Positions 1-9,845 of a DNA stretch of 64,000 bases are shown piece after piece; positions within the stretch are counted from its first letter, which is position 1, and each line of letters starts with the position of its first letter. The stretch comes from Oryctolagus cuniculus. Lineage: Eukaryota; Chordata; Mammalia; Lagomorpha; Leporidae. The position numbers were made by a program, and so were the translations under genes. The notes beneath the pieces are model-generated. The model did no database searches. It had not been told where the DNA came from and saw nothing but the letters and a program-made list of their open reading frames with translations. The DNA is taken from the NCBI RefSeq assembly GCF_964237555.1, contig NC_091444.1:16150497-16214496 (forward strand), given 5' to 3'.

Positions 1-261
1 AAGGGACGTTCGAGGCTCATTTCGGAGCGGCCAGCAGGGCAGAGGCCGGCTCAGTGTGATGGCTGGTGCTCTCTCGCTGATGCTCCGACGCCTGTGTTCT
101 GCTTCTGTTCAGAGAAGGCTCCTGCGGCAGAGCTGAGAGCACCAGGCTGGGCTGGGCTGGGTGCCCAGGCCACCGGGACGTGCCATTCTCAGAGCAGGAA
201 GGAAGGGACCAGGCCATCCCCAGAGTTCTCACGGCTCCCGCTCTCGGAAGGGAGAAGGAAA
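1..261. other. single-copy sequence
   Basis: GC-rich sequence with no repeat that I recognise. Short frames are open on both strands, but none has a recognisable motif or splice context. Confidence 0.5.
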
Positions 262-560
262 TGGTGGGGGGTGGGAGTGCCACCACCTGCAACACTGGCA
301 TTGTGCATGAGCGCTGGGGCAGTGGAGGCTGCTCCAGTTCCAACCCAACACTCTGCTGTTGTGCCTGGGAAAGCAGCAGAACGTGGTCCAAGTACTTGGT
401 TCTCTGTCACCCACGTGGGAGACCAGGATGGAGCTCCAGGCTCCTGGCTTCAGCCTGGCCTAGCCCAGGCCATTGCAGCCATTTTAGGGAGTGAATCGGC
501 GGATGGAAGATCTCTCCCTCTCTGTTGCTCTGCCTTTCAAATTAATAAGGAAAAAAAAAA
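262..560 (+). mobile_element. CSINE, classic form, head worn
   Basis: The body matches the C repeat from 'ccaccacctgcaac' through the 'gcctgggaaagcag' core to a CT tract and an A10 tail. The first 30 bases of the head are eroded to a G-rich string, so the 5' edge is uncertain and no TSD is clear. Confidence 0.85.
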
Positions 561-682
561 CCTGGATTGTTGAAAACTACTTGTTTCCCAACAACTGTTA
601 AAGTTGTAGTAGATAAATGATGACTTTGCTATGTGCCTGAAAGTCAAGTTCTAATCCAGACAATCTACATTTCAGAAAATTT

Positions 683-995
683 TTTAAGATTTTTTTTTTA
701 TTTGGAAGTCAGAGTTACAGAGAAAAAGGGAAAGAGACAGAGAGAGAGAGAGAGATCTTCCATCTGCTGATTCACTCCCCAGCCAGCTCTAGGCAAGCTG
801 AAGCCAGGAGCTTCTTCCTGGTCTTCCATATGGATGGCAGGGTCCCAAGTACTTGGGTCATCTTCTGCTGCTCTTCCCAGGCCACCAGTAGGAAGCTGGA
901 TTGGAAGCAGAGCAGCTGAGACACTAGCCGGTACCCATAGGGGATGCCAGCATTGCAGGCTGTGGCTTTACCCACTGTACCATAACACCGGCCCC
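683..995 (-). mobile_element. CSINE, first of a same-site pair
   Basis: A minus-strand copy running from a T-rich tail to 'ccggccccc'. It is flanked by 'cagaaaat' (673-680) and 'cagaaaaat' (996-1004). The same site recurs after the next SINE. Confidence 0.9.
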
Positions 996-1004
996 CAGAA
1001 AAAT

Positions 1005-1295
1005 TTTTTTAAAGATTTATCTATTTATTTGAAGGGCAGAATTACAGAAAGGCAGAGGCAGAGAGAGAGAGAGAGAGATCTTCCATCCACTGGTTCACTC
1101 TCCAAATGGCCACAACAGCCAGAGCTGAGCTAATCTGAAGCCAGGAGCCAGGAGCTTCTTCCAGGTCTCCCATGTGGGAACAGGGGCCTAAGCACTTGGT
1201 TTATCCTCTGCTGCTTTCCCAGACATTAGCAGAAAGCTGGAACAGAAGTGAAGCAGCCAGGACTTGAACCCATGCCCATATGGGCCACTGGCCCC
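1005..1295 (-). mobile_element. CSINE, second of a same-site pair
   Basis: A minus-strand copy with a shortened head: about 40 bases are missing between 'catatgggc' and 'ggccccc'. It is followed by 'cagaaaatt' (1296-1304), a third copy of the TSD used by the SINE upstream. Confidence 0.9.
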
Positions 1296-1492
1296 CAGAA
1301 AATTCTTAACACCTAGATGTCTTCAGGGACTGAGGATCACATCATTTAAAAGGGACCAGAATTGGCCCCAAGGTTCATGGACACAATGGGGAGACCGTGG
1401 TAGATTGCAGGACAAACCTTCAGACAGTCCACTGTCTAGTTGGAACATACAGCTCCTGCACTCAGGTGTTTGAGTATAGGGAGAATGACCTC

Positions 1493-1547
1493 TCTATCCA
1501 TTCATTCAGCAAACACCTACTGAGTGAGTACCTACTAAGTGTAGGAA
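1493..1547 (-). mobile_element. L2 3'-end fragment
   Basis: 'cattcattcagcaaacacc' followed by 'tactgagtgag' resembles the reverse complement of the L2 terminus ('...gtgctcaataaatatttgttgaatgaatg'). It is short and diverged. Confidence 0.45.
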
Positions 1548-1555
1548 GTTTGTTT

Positions 1556-1879
1556 GTTTAAGATATATCTATTTGTTTGAAAGTCAGAGCTACACAGAAA
1601 GAGTAAGAGACAGAGAGATCTCCCATCTACTGGTTCACTCCCCAGATGGCCACAACAGCCAGGGCTGGGCCAAGCCAAAGCCAGCAGTCAAGAGCTTCTT
1701 CCGGGTCTCCCAAGTGGGTGCAGGGGCCCAAGCACTTGGGCCATCTTCGCTGCTTTCCCAAGCCATCATCAGGGAGCTGGATCAGAAATGGAGCAGCCAG
1801 AACACAAACCAGCAGCCCCCATATGGGATACCAGCATCACAGGTGGCAGCTTTACCCACTATGCCACAACACCAGCCCC
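1556..1879 (-). mobile_element. CSINE, classic form
   Basis: A nearly full-length minus-strand copy. The tail 'aagatatatctatttgtttg' is diverged from (AAAT)n, which suggests moderate age. It ends in 'ccagcccc'. Confidence 0.9.
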
Positions 1880-2727
1880 TAGGCAGTACTCTCAGTACTT
1901 CGCCAAGCACAAAAGTTGAATGGATTATGACTCTTGGCCTAAGCAAGTACACAGTCCACCAGAAAAATGGTTGCACCAAGTCCCTGCCCCAGTTCTCGGT
2001 GAATCCAGTCCACAATGGGGTTTATCAACCTATACCATAAAGACAGTGTATTTGCAATGATATTTATAAACACTGGCAGCCATTTCTAAGATCTTGAAAT
2101 AATTCTATTATCTACCAAATTAGCATCAGTGTTAAGTGTGTAGAATGTTACAAAAAGTATTTCAACTACGACAGTTGATGTCAAGAGCTCAAATCAAATG
2201 TAAGTGTAGGTCTGAGTTGAAAACCTTTGATGTAACAATTCTGTGGTTACAGAAAAAAATACTCAGGGCCAGTTCTGCTTTGAATAGGTTGAGCAGCTTT
2301 AAACTGAAACATTTCTTCACTGGCTTGTGGTTAACCAATTAATTTACTGTTTCAGAAACTTAAGCTGAGCTTTCCAGTGGTCATGACCTTCCCATGAGAA
2401 CATGCTTCTTGCAAAGGATCTCCTTCACCCCGTCCAGGGCAGGAGGACCGGAAAGACGAGAAGGACCCGAGCAGAGCCCCAGTGCCCACCTCAGGGTCGT
2501 GCAGTGCCCAGGATGCAATAAAATCACCACGCTCATCATTCACGCACAGTCTTGGTGTTGGCTGCCGGCCCACAGAGGAAACAGGGAGGGCTAGGAAGGA
2601 TGTGAGGGATCCTCCTCCAGGAAGCAGCACCCCAGTACCCCGAGTCAAGACAGGGGAGAGAGCATCCCAGTAAACACGTTTTGAACACAAGAGTGGCACT
2701 TTGAACAGCTCATTGAAAATAGGATCT
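1880..2727. other. single-copy sequence
   Basis: 848 bases without a recognised repeat. The first half is AT-rich. 2400-2660 is GC-richer and has 'gtgcccaggatgcaataaaa', which could be a worn L2 end. Confidence 0.4.
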
Positions 2728-3068
2728 GGGCCTGCAACTGTGGCGGAGCGGGTAAAGCCTCCACCTGCAGTGCAGGCATCCCATATGGGCGCCGGTTCGA
2801 GTCCCAGCTGCTCCACTTCCAATCGAGCTCTCTGCTATGGCCTGGGAAAGCAGTAGAAGATGGCCCAAGTCCTTGTGCCCTTGCACCCATGTGGGAGACC
2901 CAGAGAAGCCCCTGGCTCCTGGCTTCAGATCAGCCCAGCTCTGGCTGTTGCAGCCATTTGGGGAGTGAACCAGCAGATGGAAGATCAATCAATCGATCGA
3001 TCTCTCTCTCTCTCTCTGCCTCTCCTTCTCTCTGTGTAACTCTGACTTTCAAATAAATAAATTTTTTA
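2728..3068 (+). mobile_element. CSINE, classic form, full length
   Basis: Complete head with a perfect B box 'ggttcgagtcc', the core, and a CT tract preceded by an unusual (ATCA)n/(ATCG)n run at 2984-3002. The tail is 'aaataaataaatttttt'. Confidence 0.95.
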
Positions 3069-3153
3069 AGATGGACAGACCAATACACACACATGTGCAT
3101 TTATATATGTGATGATGGCACACACTGTATATATGTATTAATGAATTATTGGA

Positions 3154-3476
3154 GGGGCCAGCACCATGGCTCACTTGGTTAATCCTCCACCTGCGGTGAC
3201 GGCATCCCATATGGATGCTGGTTCTAGTCCTGGTTGCCCTCTTCCAGGCCAGCTCTCTGCTGTGGCCCGGGAGTGCAGTGGAGGATGGCCCAAGTCCTTG
3301 GGCCCTGCACCCGCATGGAAGACCAGGAGAAGCACCTGGCTCCTGGCTTCAGATCAGCGTGGTGCACCAGCCTCAGCATGCCAGCCGCGGCGGCCATTGG
3401 AGGGTGAACCAATGGAAAAAGGAAGACCTTTCTCTCTCTCTCTCACTGTCCACTCTGCCTGTCAAAAAAAAAAAAA
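3154..3476 (+). mobile_element. CSINE, young form
   Basis: The head carries 'gctcacttggttaatcc' and the 3' part 'cactgtccactctgcctgtc' before an A13 tail. Flanks 'atgaattattggag' (about 3140-3153) and 'atgcattactggaa' (from 3476) look like a diverged TSD. Confidence 0.92.
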
Positions 3477-3626
3477 TGCATTACTGGAAGTCACCTGTAC
3501 TCTGACATGCTTTTTTATCTGGGAGAAAATGCTCCAGGTCCCAGGGTACATGTCAGTACAATGTCAGTTTGCACTGAAAATAACAATATCACAGACACCT
3601 TGATATGACCAATCTAAAGACAAATT

Positions 3627-3874
3627 TCTTTTTTGTTCATAGTTATTTATTTGAAATGCAAATGGAGGAGGAGAGACAGAGAGCAGGACCTTCTATCCAC
3701 TGGTTCACTCTGCAGATGGCTGCAGCGGCCAGGGCTGAGCCAAGGCTGGGCCAGGTCTGGAAGCCAAGAGCTGGGAACTTCTTCCTGGGCCCCAGGTCGT
3801 GAGCCATCACCTGCTGCCTCCCAGGGTGCACATTAGCAGGAAGCCGCGAGTACACTTGATCCAGGCACACTGAT
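3627..3874 (-). mobile_element. CSINE, old, head truncated
   Basis: Tail and core are readable on the minus strand ('ccactggttcactctgcag', 'attagcaggaagcc'). The tRNA-like head is missing or unrecognisable beyond about 3870. Confidence 0.75.
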
Positions 3875-4269
3875 ATAGATGATAAGAAATAGTTGGTCTG
3901 TCTCCTCAAACCCTGGGAACTTCCTGAGTGACAGGAGTGACTTTTGATATTTACAAAGCCCAAAGTCTATGCTAACGAGGTGATCAAGGTGGGGCGTCTG
4001 GACGGCCTCCAGATGGGGACAAAGACCAGCAAGTGCCTAAAGGATCTGACAGTCTGCCTCCCTCTACCAACCTCTGATCAGGGGTCGGGCCAGGGCTGGA
4101 GGTCAGGCTCTGTAGAAACTCTCGACACACAAGGTTTGGAGAGCTTTAGAGCTGGCAAGTGCACCGCGTCCTGGTGTGTTTGGGGTGGGGGGTGCTCCCC
4201 AACTCCACCAGGACAGAAGCTCCTGTGCCCAGGACCCTTCTAGATCTTGCCTTGGTGCCTCCTTGACTA
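3875..4269. other. single-copy sequence
   Basis: 395 bases of unrecognised sequence. It is GC-rich from 4080 and has a G-run at 4181-4192. I see no exon or repeat signal. Confidence 0.4.
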
Positions 4270-4424
4270 ATTGTTCATCTGTATCCTCTGCTGCCTTCCC
4301 AGGCATATTAGCAGGAAGCTAGATGGGAAGCAGAGCAGCTGGGTCTGGAGCTAGCAGTGTGATATAGGCACTGGCACTGTTGCAGGCAAGTGGCTTAACC
4401 CACTCCATCCCAAAGCTGGCCCCT
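4270..4424 (-). mobile_element. CSINE head-half fragment
   Basis: Only the 5' half of a minus-strand copy: 'cctctgctgccttcccagg' through 'gctggcccc'. The CT tract and tail are absent, so this is a 3'-truncated or deleted relic. Confidence 0.75.
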
Positions 4425-4636
4425 GGACCAGACACTTTAACATCACTCTTCCAATCACCTTTATTTTCTAAGTTTAGCTCCATCCTCACAGTTTATCTCC
4501 CAAAATACTCTTGACGGACATTACCGGTCCTGTGTGTGCCTTCAGGAAGTCTGAGGCATAAGCAAAGGGGACAAAGTGATTGAGTTACTCATCTCATCAA
4601 CAGCAGGTTCCCAGGGACCATAGGGTTAACGTCACA

Positions 4637-4644
4637 TGACGTCA
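4637..4644. promoter_or_regulatory. palindromic cAMP response element
   Basis: A perfect CRE palindrome, TGACGTCA, with a second half-site (aacgtcac) 8 bases upstream and 'gttaac' just before it. CREB/ATF proteins bind this octamer. Use here is unproven. Confidence 0.4.
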
Positions 4645-4842
4645 GGGTGGTGACACGGCACATCCATGATGATCGAGATCAGTGATCTGTCAAAGGACAA
4701 AAGGACAGCTTAGTGTAAAGACTGCACTTGGCTTGATTTTCAGTTCCACAGCTGTGCAACTCTTCATTCTATAAGGGGAAAGCGTCTTTGATGAGCTGAG
4801 CAGAAGAGGTTGACCTCCCAGACAGAGAAGGGTTTAAAGAAA

Positions 4843-4880
4843 GCAGAAATAAAAAATAAAAATAAAAATAAATAAATAGA
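4843..4880 (+). repeat. A-rich (AAATA)n simple repeat
   Basis: About 38 bases of aaata/aaat units. No SINE body precedes it on the plus strand and none follows on the minus strand, so it is not an obvious tail. Confidence 0.7.
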
Positions 4881-5704
4881 AAGCAGATGGGCTATCTCAA
4901 AGTCACTGTCCATGTGAAGTGGGGACAGGGGACCTGAGTAACAGGAAAACAACGGATGAGTTAACAGCAGTTATTCCAGGTCAATTCTTTCGTACGAGCA
5001 GAGGGAATTTTATTATCATGCCCACTGAAACTTGGGAAATTTGAATATTCTCTAATCCTGACTTCTCAAAAGTCCAGATGAGTAGTTTAATTTCCGATTG
5101 GTGACATGAACCTTTGGCATGACTCCATTTTGATTTTTAGTCGATTCTGCTGGTACCCAGACAGACCCAGAGCTTCAGTCTGAAGCAGTGGTTTCCTGTA
5201 CTCTCAACAGAACTCCTGGGAAATCAATGTTCTCATGAATCATGAGCTGGCACAAATTACTCAGTGCAAACCCTCACTGCAGGGCATTAATTAGCCCTAG
5301 CTCCCAGAATTCAACCTCCCCCCCCTTCCTCTCTCCAGACATTTCCAGGTGGGGCGAAATGATGACTTGGATTTATGCACCCATCCAAAGCATTAAGAAA
5401 CTGGAAGTCTAGGTTTTCGTACTTAAAGTGGTTTGGCTTTGACCAAAAATATCCACAAATAAACGTACGACTTCCAGCAATGCTGCCGCTGATGTTTCTA
5501 CCAATGCTTGCTTCCAGAATTTCTAGCAGCCAACACTATGATTTTAATCAAAATGTTTCACTACAATTGTTGGCATCCTACAGAGAAAGTTTATCTCTTG
5601 GACACAGTTTGGCAAAAGGATAACAATGAACTCAGACGCCAGCTGACACTGTTGCTGTAGTCACTCCCGCCAGCTCATGTGATTTGCCCACACCCGCATC
5701 TCCT

Positions 5705-5830
5705 TTACGTCATGTGTGAACCCCAATCAAAGCCTCCCGTGGAGGTGTTTGGCAGCCTGAAGACAGAGCTAATCCCCTTATAAATAGTTGTTCTTCTAAA
5801 TTGCCACAAATTGAGCGGATTATAACACAA
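5705..5830. promoter_or_regulatory. candidate regulatory cluster
   Basis: Within about 120 bases lie an ATF/CRE-like 'ttacgtcat' (5705-5713), a TCF/LEF-like 'atcaaag' (5726-5732), a bicoid-class 'taatcc' (5770-5775), a MEF2-type 'ttataaatag' (5778-5787) and 'ggatta' (about 5817). The motifs are read from the sequence. Joint function is inferred. Confidence 0.35.
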
Positions 5831-6139
5831 TAGAGCTATAAAAGTTAGTGCCACCATAATAAATGTCAACCATTCTTCTCTTGTGATTATTTCATCTTGT
5901 TCAGTCAATCATGGAAATTACACCAAATAAACAAAACCATGGATGAAACAGGAAGGGAATGCAAGAGACAGTGCTACAGTGAAAAACTTCACGGGCTCTA
6001 CTTCTGGGGATCTTCCGAATCACTGGACCATACTCACGTTCCTGTTTCCCAAGCTCACTCGTGGACATGGCCATGCCTGGTCCTCGCGGCCACCATCGAA
6101 GGGAGCAGCAGCCCAGCAGTGGCAGAAGCGTAGCCACGG

Positions 6140-6302
6140 CAGGAAACTTGAGATGGAGTCCAGATTCTCCCACGACTACCTTGCTATCCAAGAAGGTAGT
6201 TTTATCCACCTGCATCTCAATTTCCTGACCTGTACCACGTGGGTGAGGCAGCTACCTTCACTTGCTGGAAAGATTAAATGAAATACACACAGGAGCACAT
6301 TC
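6140..6302 (+). mobile_element. MIR fragment
   Basis: 'ctcaatttcctgacctgta' and 'ggaaagattaaatgaaat' follow the MIR consensus order (ctcagtttcctcatctgta ... gaggattaaatgag). Both edges are worn. Confidence 0.6.
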
Positions 6303-6913
6303 AGGGATGGGTGTTTGGTACACCGGTTAAGACTCTGCCTGGGGGGCCGGCGCCGTGGCTCAGTTGGTTAATCCTCTGCCTGTGGCGCCGGCATCCCATA
6401 TGGGTGCCGGGTTCTAGTCCTGGTTGCTCCTCTTCCAGTCCAGTGGAGGATGGCCCAAGTGCTTGGGCCCCTGCACCTGCATGTGGGAGACTAGGAGCCA
6501 AGTACATGGCTCCTGGCTTTGGATCGGTGCAGCGTGCCAGCCATAGCAGCCATTTTGCGGGTGAACCAATGGAAGGAAGACCTTTCTCTCTCTCTCTCTC
6601 TCTCTCTCTCGCTAACTCTGCCTGTCAAATTAAAAAAAAAAAAAAAAAGACTCTGTTTGGGACTCCCACATCCCCTACTGGAGTACCTGGGTGAATCCTG
6701 TCTCTGCTGCTTCTGATTCAGCTTCCTGCAAATGCACCCTCTGGGAGGCAGCAGACGGTTCAAGTACTCGAGTCCCTGAAGATCCAAACTGAATTGCAGG
6801 CTCCTGGTTCCAGCCTAGCCTCGTCCTGCCTGTTGTGGGCATTTGGGGAGTGAATCAAAGGATGAAAGATCTCTTTCCCTCCCTCTCTCTCTCTCTCTCT
6901 GCCTTTAAAAAAA
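6303..6913 (+). mobile_element. old CSINE split by a younger CSINE
   Basis: The divergent-form head 'gggatgggtgtttgg...ggttaagactctg' (6303-6341) continues after the insertion as 'gactctgtttgggactccc' (from 6649) through 'catttggggagtgaatc', a CT tract and a tail ending near 6913. The duplicated 'gactctg' is the TSD of the inner element. Confidence 0.9.
6342..6648 (+). mobile_element. CSINE, young form, nested
   Basis: Young head 'ggctcagttggttaatcc', long CT tract and A17 tail. It is inserted into an older CSINE, with TSD 'agactctg' on both sides. Confidence 0.95.
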
Positions 6914-6949
6914 GGGGGAGGGGTACGAGGTGGAAAATAAATAAATAAA

Positions 6950-7260
6950 ATCGTAAAGTCCAATAAAGGAGCTAGAATATCCCGGTGAACATGCCATAGA
7001 GGGAAGCTCAGGTGCAAAGGCCTTTGTGGTGGAAGGAGGCTGGCAAACTTGAGAGACTAAAACAAGGGCACAGTGGTAAAAACACAGAAAATAAAGGAGA
7101 GCTGGCTCAGAATGAATCAAAGAGGAAAACAGGGTGCAAAAGTTGCCAGGCCAGATAAACCAAGAGAAAGACATATAAATGTTATCCTAAGCATGAAGTC
7201 ATTTGAAGAGATTTCGGGGGGGAAAGGGGCAGCGACAGGATGAACCGTGTATTTTATACG
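6950..7260 (-). mobile_element. probable L2 fragment
   Basis: 'gtgcaaaggcctttgtggtgg' and the sequence around it resemble the reverse complement of the L2 3' region. Divergence is high. Confidence 0.4.
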
Positions 7261-7408
7261 AAGCTTCTCCTCTGCAGAGAAGGGCGAGTGATTCGTGCAT
7301 CTGCAGTTACTGAGTTAGTGTATTTGTTTACGCAAGAGGCACGAGGAACTTGGGCCAGCGTGGTGGTGCTGAAGATGTTGGTAAAAAGATCCCAGAGATG
7401 CTTGAATG

Positions 7409-7449
<41 letters not shown>

Positions 7450-8179
7450 TACACTGGAGCTTGATGACGGGGCTAACCAGAGGAAGGGAAGGCAAGCGTC
7501 CGCTGTGCCTGGACAAGGTGGCATCGCGCACCCGGGCAGGGAAGCCAGAGGAGAACCAGCAAGAGGAGGGACGGGTTATGCGTTTCATCCTAAACATACT
7601 GAGACTTGACGCCTTTAAACGTCCTCCATAGGAGGGAAGAGAGCTATTCAGTGCAGAGCAGAGAACTGAACTGGAGGGGACATCGGGGTTTTATCAGAAC
7701 GCAACAGAAGCGCTGCAGACAGACGTCGGAACCTGTGAGACCGGCCCAGGAAAAGGAAACACGGGCGGGCAGGTGGCCCAAGGACCCAGCCTTTAGGAAC
7801 TCCAAAGGCTAGCACGAGAGGGAAGCGACCTGAGGAAGAACACGGCCTGCCGCCGGCCGGGGAGAAAGGAGAAAGGCGGGGGTGGGGGGGCTCCACATCA
7901 GGAGGAGCAGGGAGAGTTCCGGGTCCCCCGTGTGTGGCTCTGGGGGACCGCGGGTAAACTGAGGACCTCTGGCTTCCGGCAGGACAGCGCCCTGAGCGAG
8001 CCTTAGCACAGACTGGAGAGACAGCAAGTACCGGCGCTTCCTCTAAAGACGCGAACAGGAGAGATTCGCACGAACAAGCTCTTCCTGTGGGTCTGACACC
8101 ACCCTTCGAGCTTACTTTTCATTTTCTATTAACAAAATGTTGACGGATATTAATACTGCCAAATTCAGTGTTCCGGTGT
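7261..8179. other. single-copy sequence, CpG-richer than its surroundings
   Basis: No recognised repeat apart from the pure A run at 7412. 7480-8080 holds many CpGs for this window but falls short of an obvious CpG island. No credible frame was found. Confidence 0.4.
7412..7447 (+). repeat. orphan poly(A), 36 A
   Basis: An uninterrupted A36. No SINE, L1 or processed gene copy is recognisable upstream, so its source is unclear. Confidence 0.9.
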
Positions 8180-8440
8180 TTCGGAGGGGCAGGTGCTTGC
8201 CCCAGCAGCTCAGACACCACTTAGGATGCCCACATCCCATACTAAAAGGCCTGGATGCCAATTCCGGCCAATTCCAGCTTCCCGCTAATCTGCAACCTGA
8301 GAGAGGGGATGGCTCAAGTACTTGGGACCCTGCCACCCACATGGGAAACGGGGACTGAATTCTTGGCTACTGAGCCAACAAATGGGAGGTGTCTCTCTCC
8401 CTCTCTCTTTCTGCCTTCCAAACAAATTAAATAAAATTTA
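8180..8440 (+). mobile_element. CSINE, divergent old form
   Basis: Old-form order is visible: 'gatgcccacatcccata', 'ggctcaagtacttgggacc', 'ccacatgggaaac', a CT tract and 'ccaaacaaattaaataaaa'. The head is badly worn. Confidence 0.75.
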
Positions 8441-8577
8441 AATCAAAAGGAATAGTAAATAAGGGCTTTTCTTTAGGAAAACCTGCCTTCGCTGGAATGC
8501 AACAGGTTCAGCATTGCCACCTGACACTAGGAATGCCTCCCCCAGGTGCCACAGGCACATGAAAACTCAGTGTTCCT

Positions 8578-8697
8578 GGGGCTGGCAACGTGGGATAGTG
8601 GCTTAAGCCACCGTCTGCAGTGCCAGCCCCCACACAGGCACCACTTCGTGCTGCTCTTCTGACCCACTCCCAGTTAATAAGCCCTGTGCTGGGGCCC
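8578..8697 (+). mobile_element. CSINE head fragment, 3' truncated
   Basis: The head 'ggggctggcaacgtgggatag' runs to about the middle of the core and then stops, with no CT tract and no tail. Confidence 0.75.
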
Positions 8698-8994
8698 ATT
8701 TATACTGCTGACAACTACAGATTATTCAGTAACACCTCGCAGCACAGCAGAAGTAGACAGCACGGAGCGCTAACATAACAAAGTCCTTGTCGGACATAAA
8801 CTCACTGTTGTTATGTCTGAGAAAGGGGTGGGCCTGGGAGTTTGGGGGGCGGATGGCTGAATGTGCAGGCTGGCCAAGTGCAGACACAGCAGCGTATGGC
8901 AAGGGCGCCCGAGACACAATGCGGGATTACTGCTCCAAACTCAACGCTTGACCTCACCTGCGACTTTATGAAGCAGCAACAATGACGTAAAACT

Positions 8995-9486
8995 TGTCGC
9001 TCCCCCTCTTCGCGGAGGAACGACACAGGACCCTGCGCTGTTCTTTTGTCTGCTCGGCCCTTCCCGGGTTTGCTGCTGGTTCTTCCTGGGTTGGCTGCCG
9101 ACCCTTCCACCTCCATGGAAGGGCGGTGCCCCCTAGCCACTTTCCCCACTTCCACGGGGGAGCGGCACACCGCCGGCCGGCTCTCTCGGGGGCTGCTCAG
9201 GTGTTCCTTCAGATAGATGTTCCCCTTAGATGTTCCTGGTGCATGTTGTCTCTCTCCTCCTTTATAGTCCTCTTCCACCAATCCCAACTCTGCTACCCAC
9301 ACGCCGAGTACGCTGCTCTCCTCCAATCAGGAGCAGGATCAGCTCCTGCAGGTCATCACTCAAGTTGGTGAGAGGCAACTGCGTGGAAGCTGTTTCCTCC
9401 TCTCCCAGCGCCATATTGTGGGAGAGCAGATGCATAGAATAAGTCTTAATTCCAGTAACTTAGTCTAGTCCGAGTTGCTCCCCACA
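8995..9486 (-). mobile_element. solo LTR, ERV family A (copy 1)
   Basis: 492 bp. Read on the minus strand it starts TGTGGGGAGCAACTCGGAC and ends GGGGGAGCGACA. It has an 'aatatggcgctg' motif like that in rodent IAP LTRs, CCAAT-type boxes, and a TATA box (tataaag) about halfway. It matches the LTRs at 14537 and 60638 closely. The flanks share 'aaact' (8990-8994 and 9487-9491). A base may have been lost from an original 6-bp TSD. No internal retroviral sequence adjoins it, so it is a solo LTR left by LTR-LTR recombination. Confidence 0.92.
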
Positions 9487-9542
9487 AAACTGGTCTTATC
9501 ATACTTGTACTGTCAGCAAAACCTACAGATAAAATAAAAGGG

Positions 9543-9845
9543 TTTTTTTTAAGTAATTAATTAATTGGAAAGAGTTAGAGAGAGAGGGAGAGACAGAGAG
9601 AAAGATTTTCCATCCTCTGGTTCACTCCCCAGATGGCCACAACAGCCAGGGCTGGGCCAGGCTGAAGCCAGGAGACAAGAGCTTCATCCAGGTGTCCCAC
9701 ATGGGTGCAGGGGCCCAGATCCTTGGGCCATCTTCTGCTGCTTTCCCAGGCCATCAAGAGGGAGCTGGATTGGAAGTAGAACAGCTCAGACTCAAACCCG
9801 GCATTGCAGGCAGGGGTTTCATCTGCTATGCTCCAATGCTAACCC
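9543..9845 (-). mobile_element. CSINE, classic form
   Basis: Tail 'ttttttttaagtaattaatt', core on the minus strand, and a head with a short deletion around 'aacccggcattgcaggcag'. It ends at 'gctaaccc'. Confidence 0.9.

Larger units (their letters stand above)
4425..6139. other. long single-copy block
   Basis: 1.7 kb with almost no recognisable repeat, the longest such block in the first 9 kb. It holds a palindromic CRE at 4637, an A-rich simple repeat at 4843 and an AT-rich factor-site cluster at 5700-5830. Freedom from SINEs fits functional constraint but does not prove it. Confidence 0.5.

Noticed and set aside
5961..6130. minus-strand exon with a donor-like 'aacgtgagtatgg' near 6035
   Set aside because: One good donor string is not enough. 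The frame continues into MIR and no acceptor or family match is seen.
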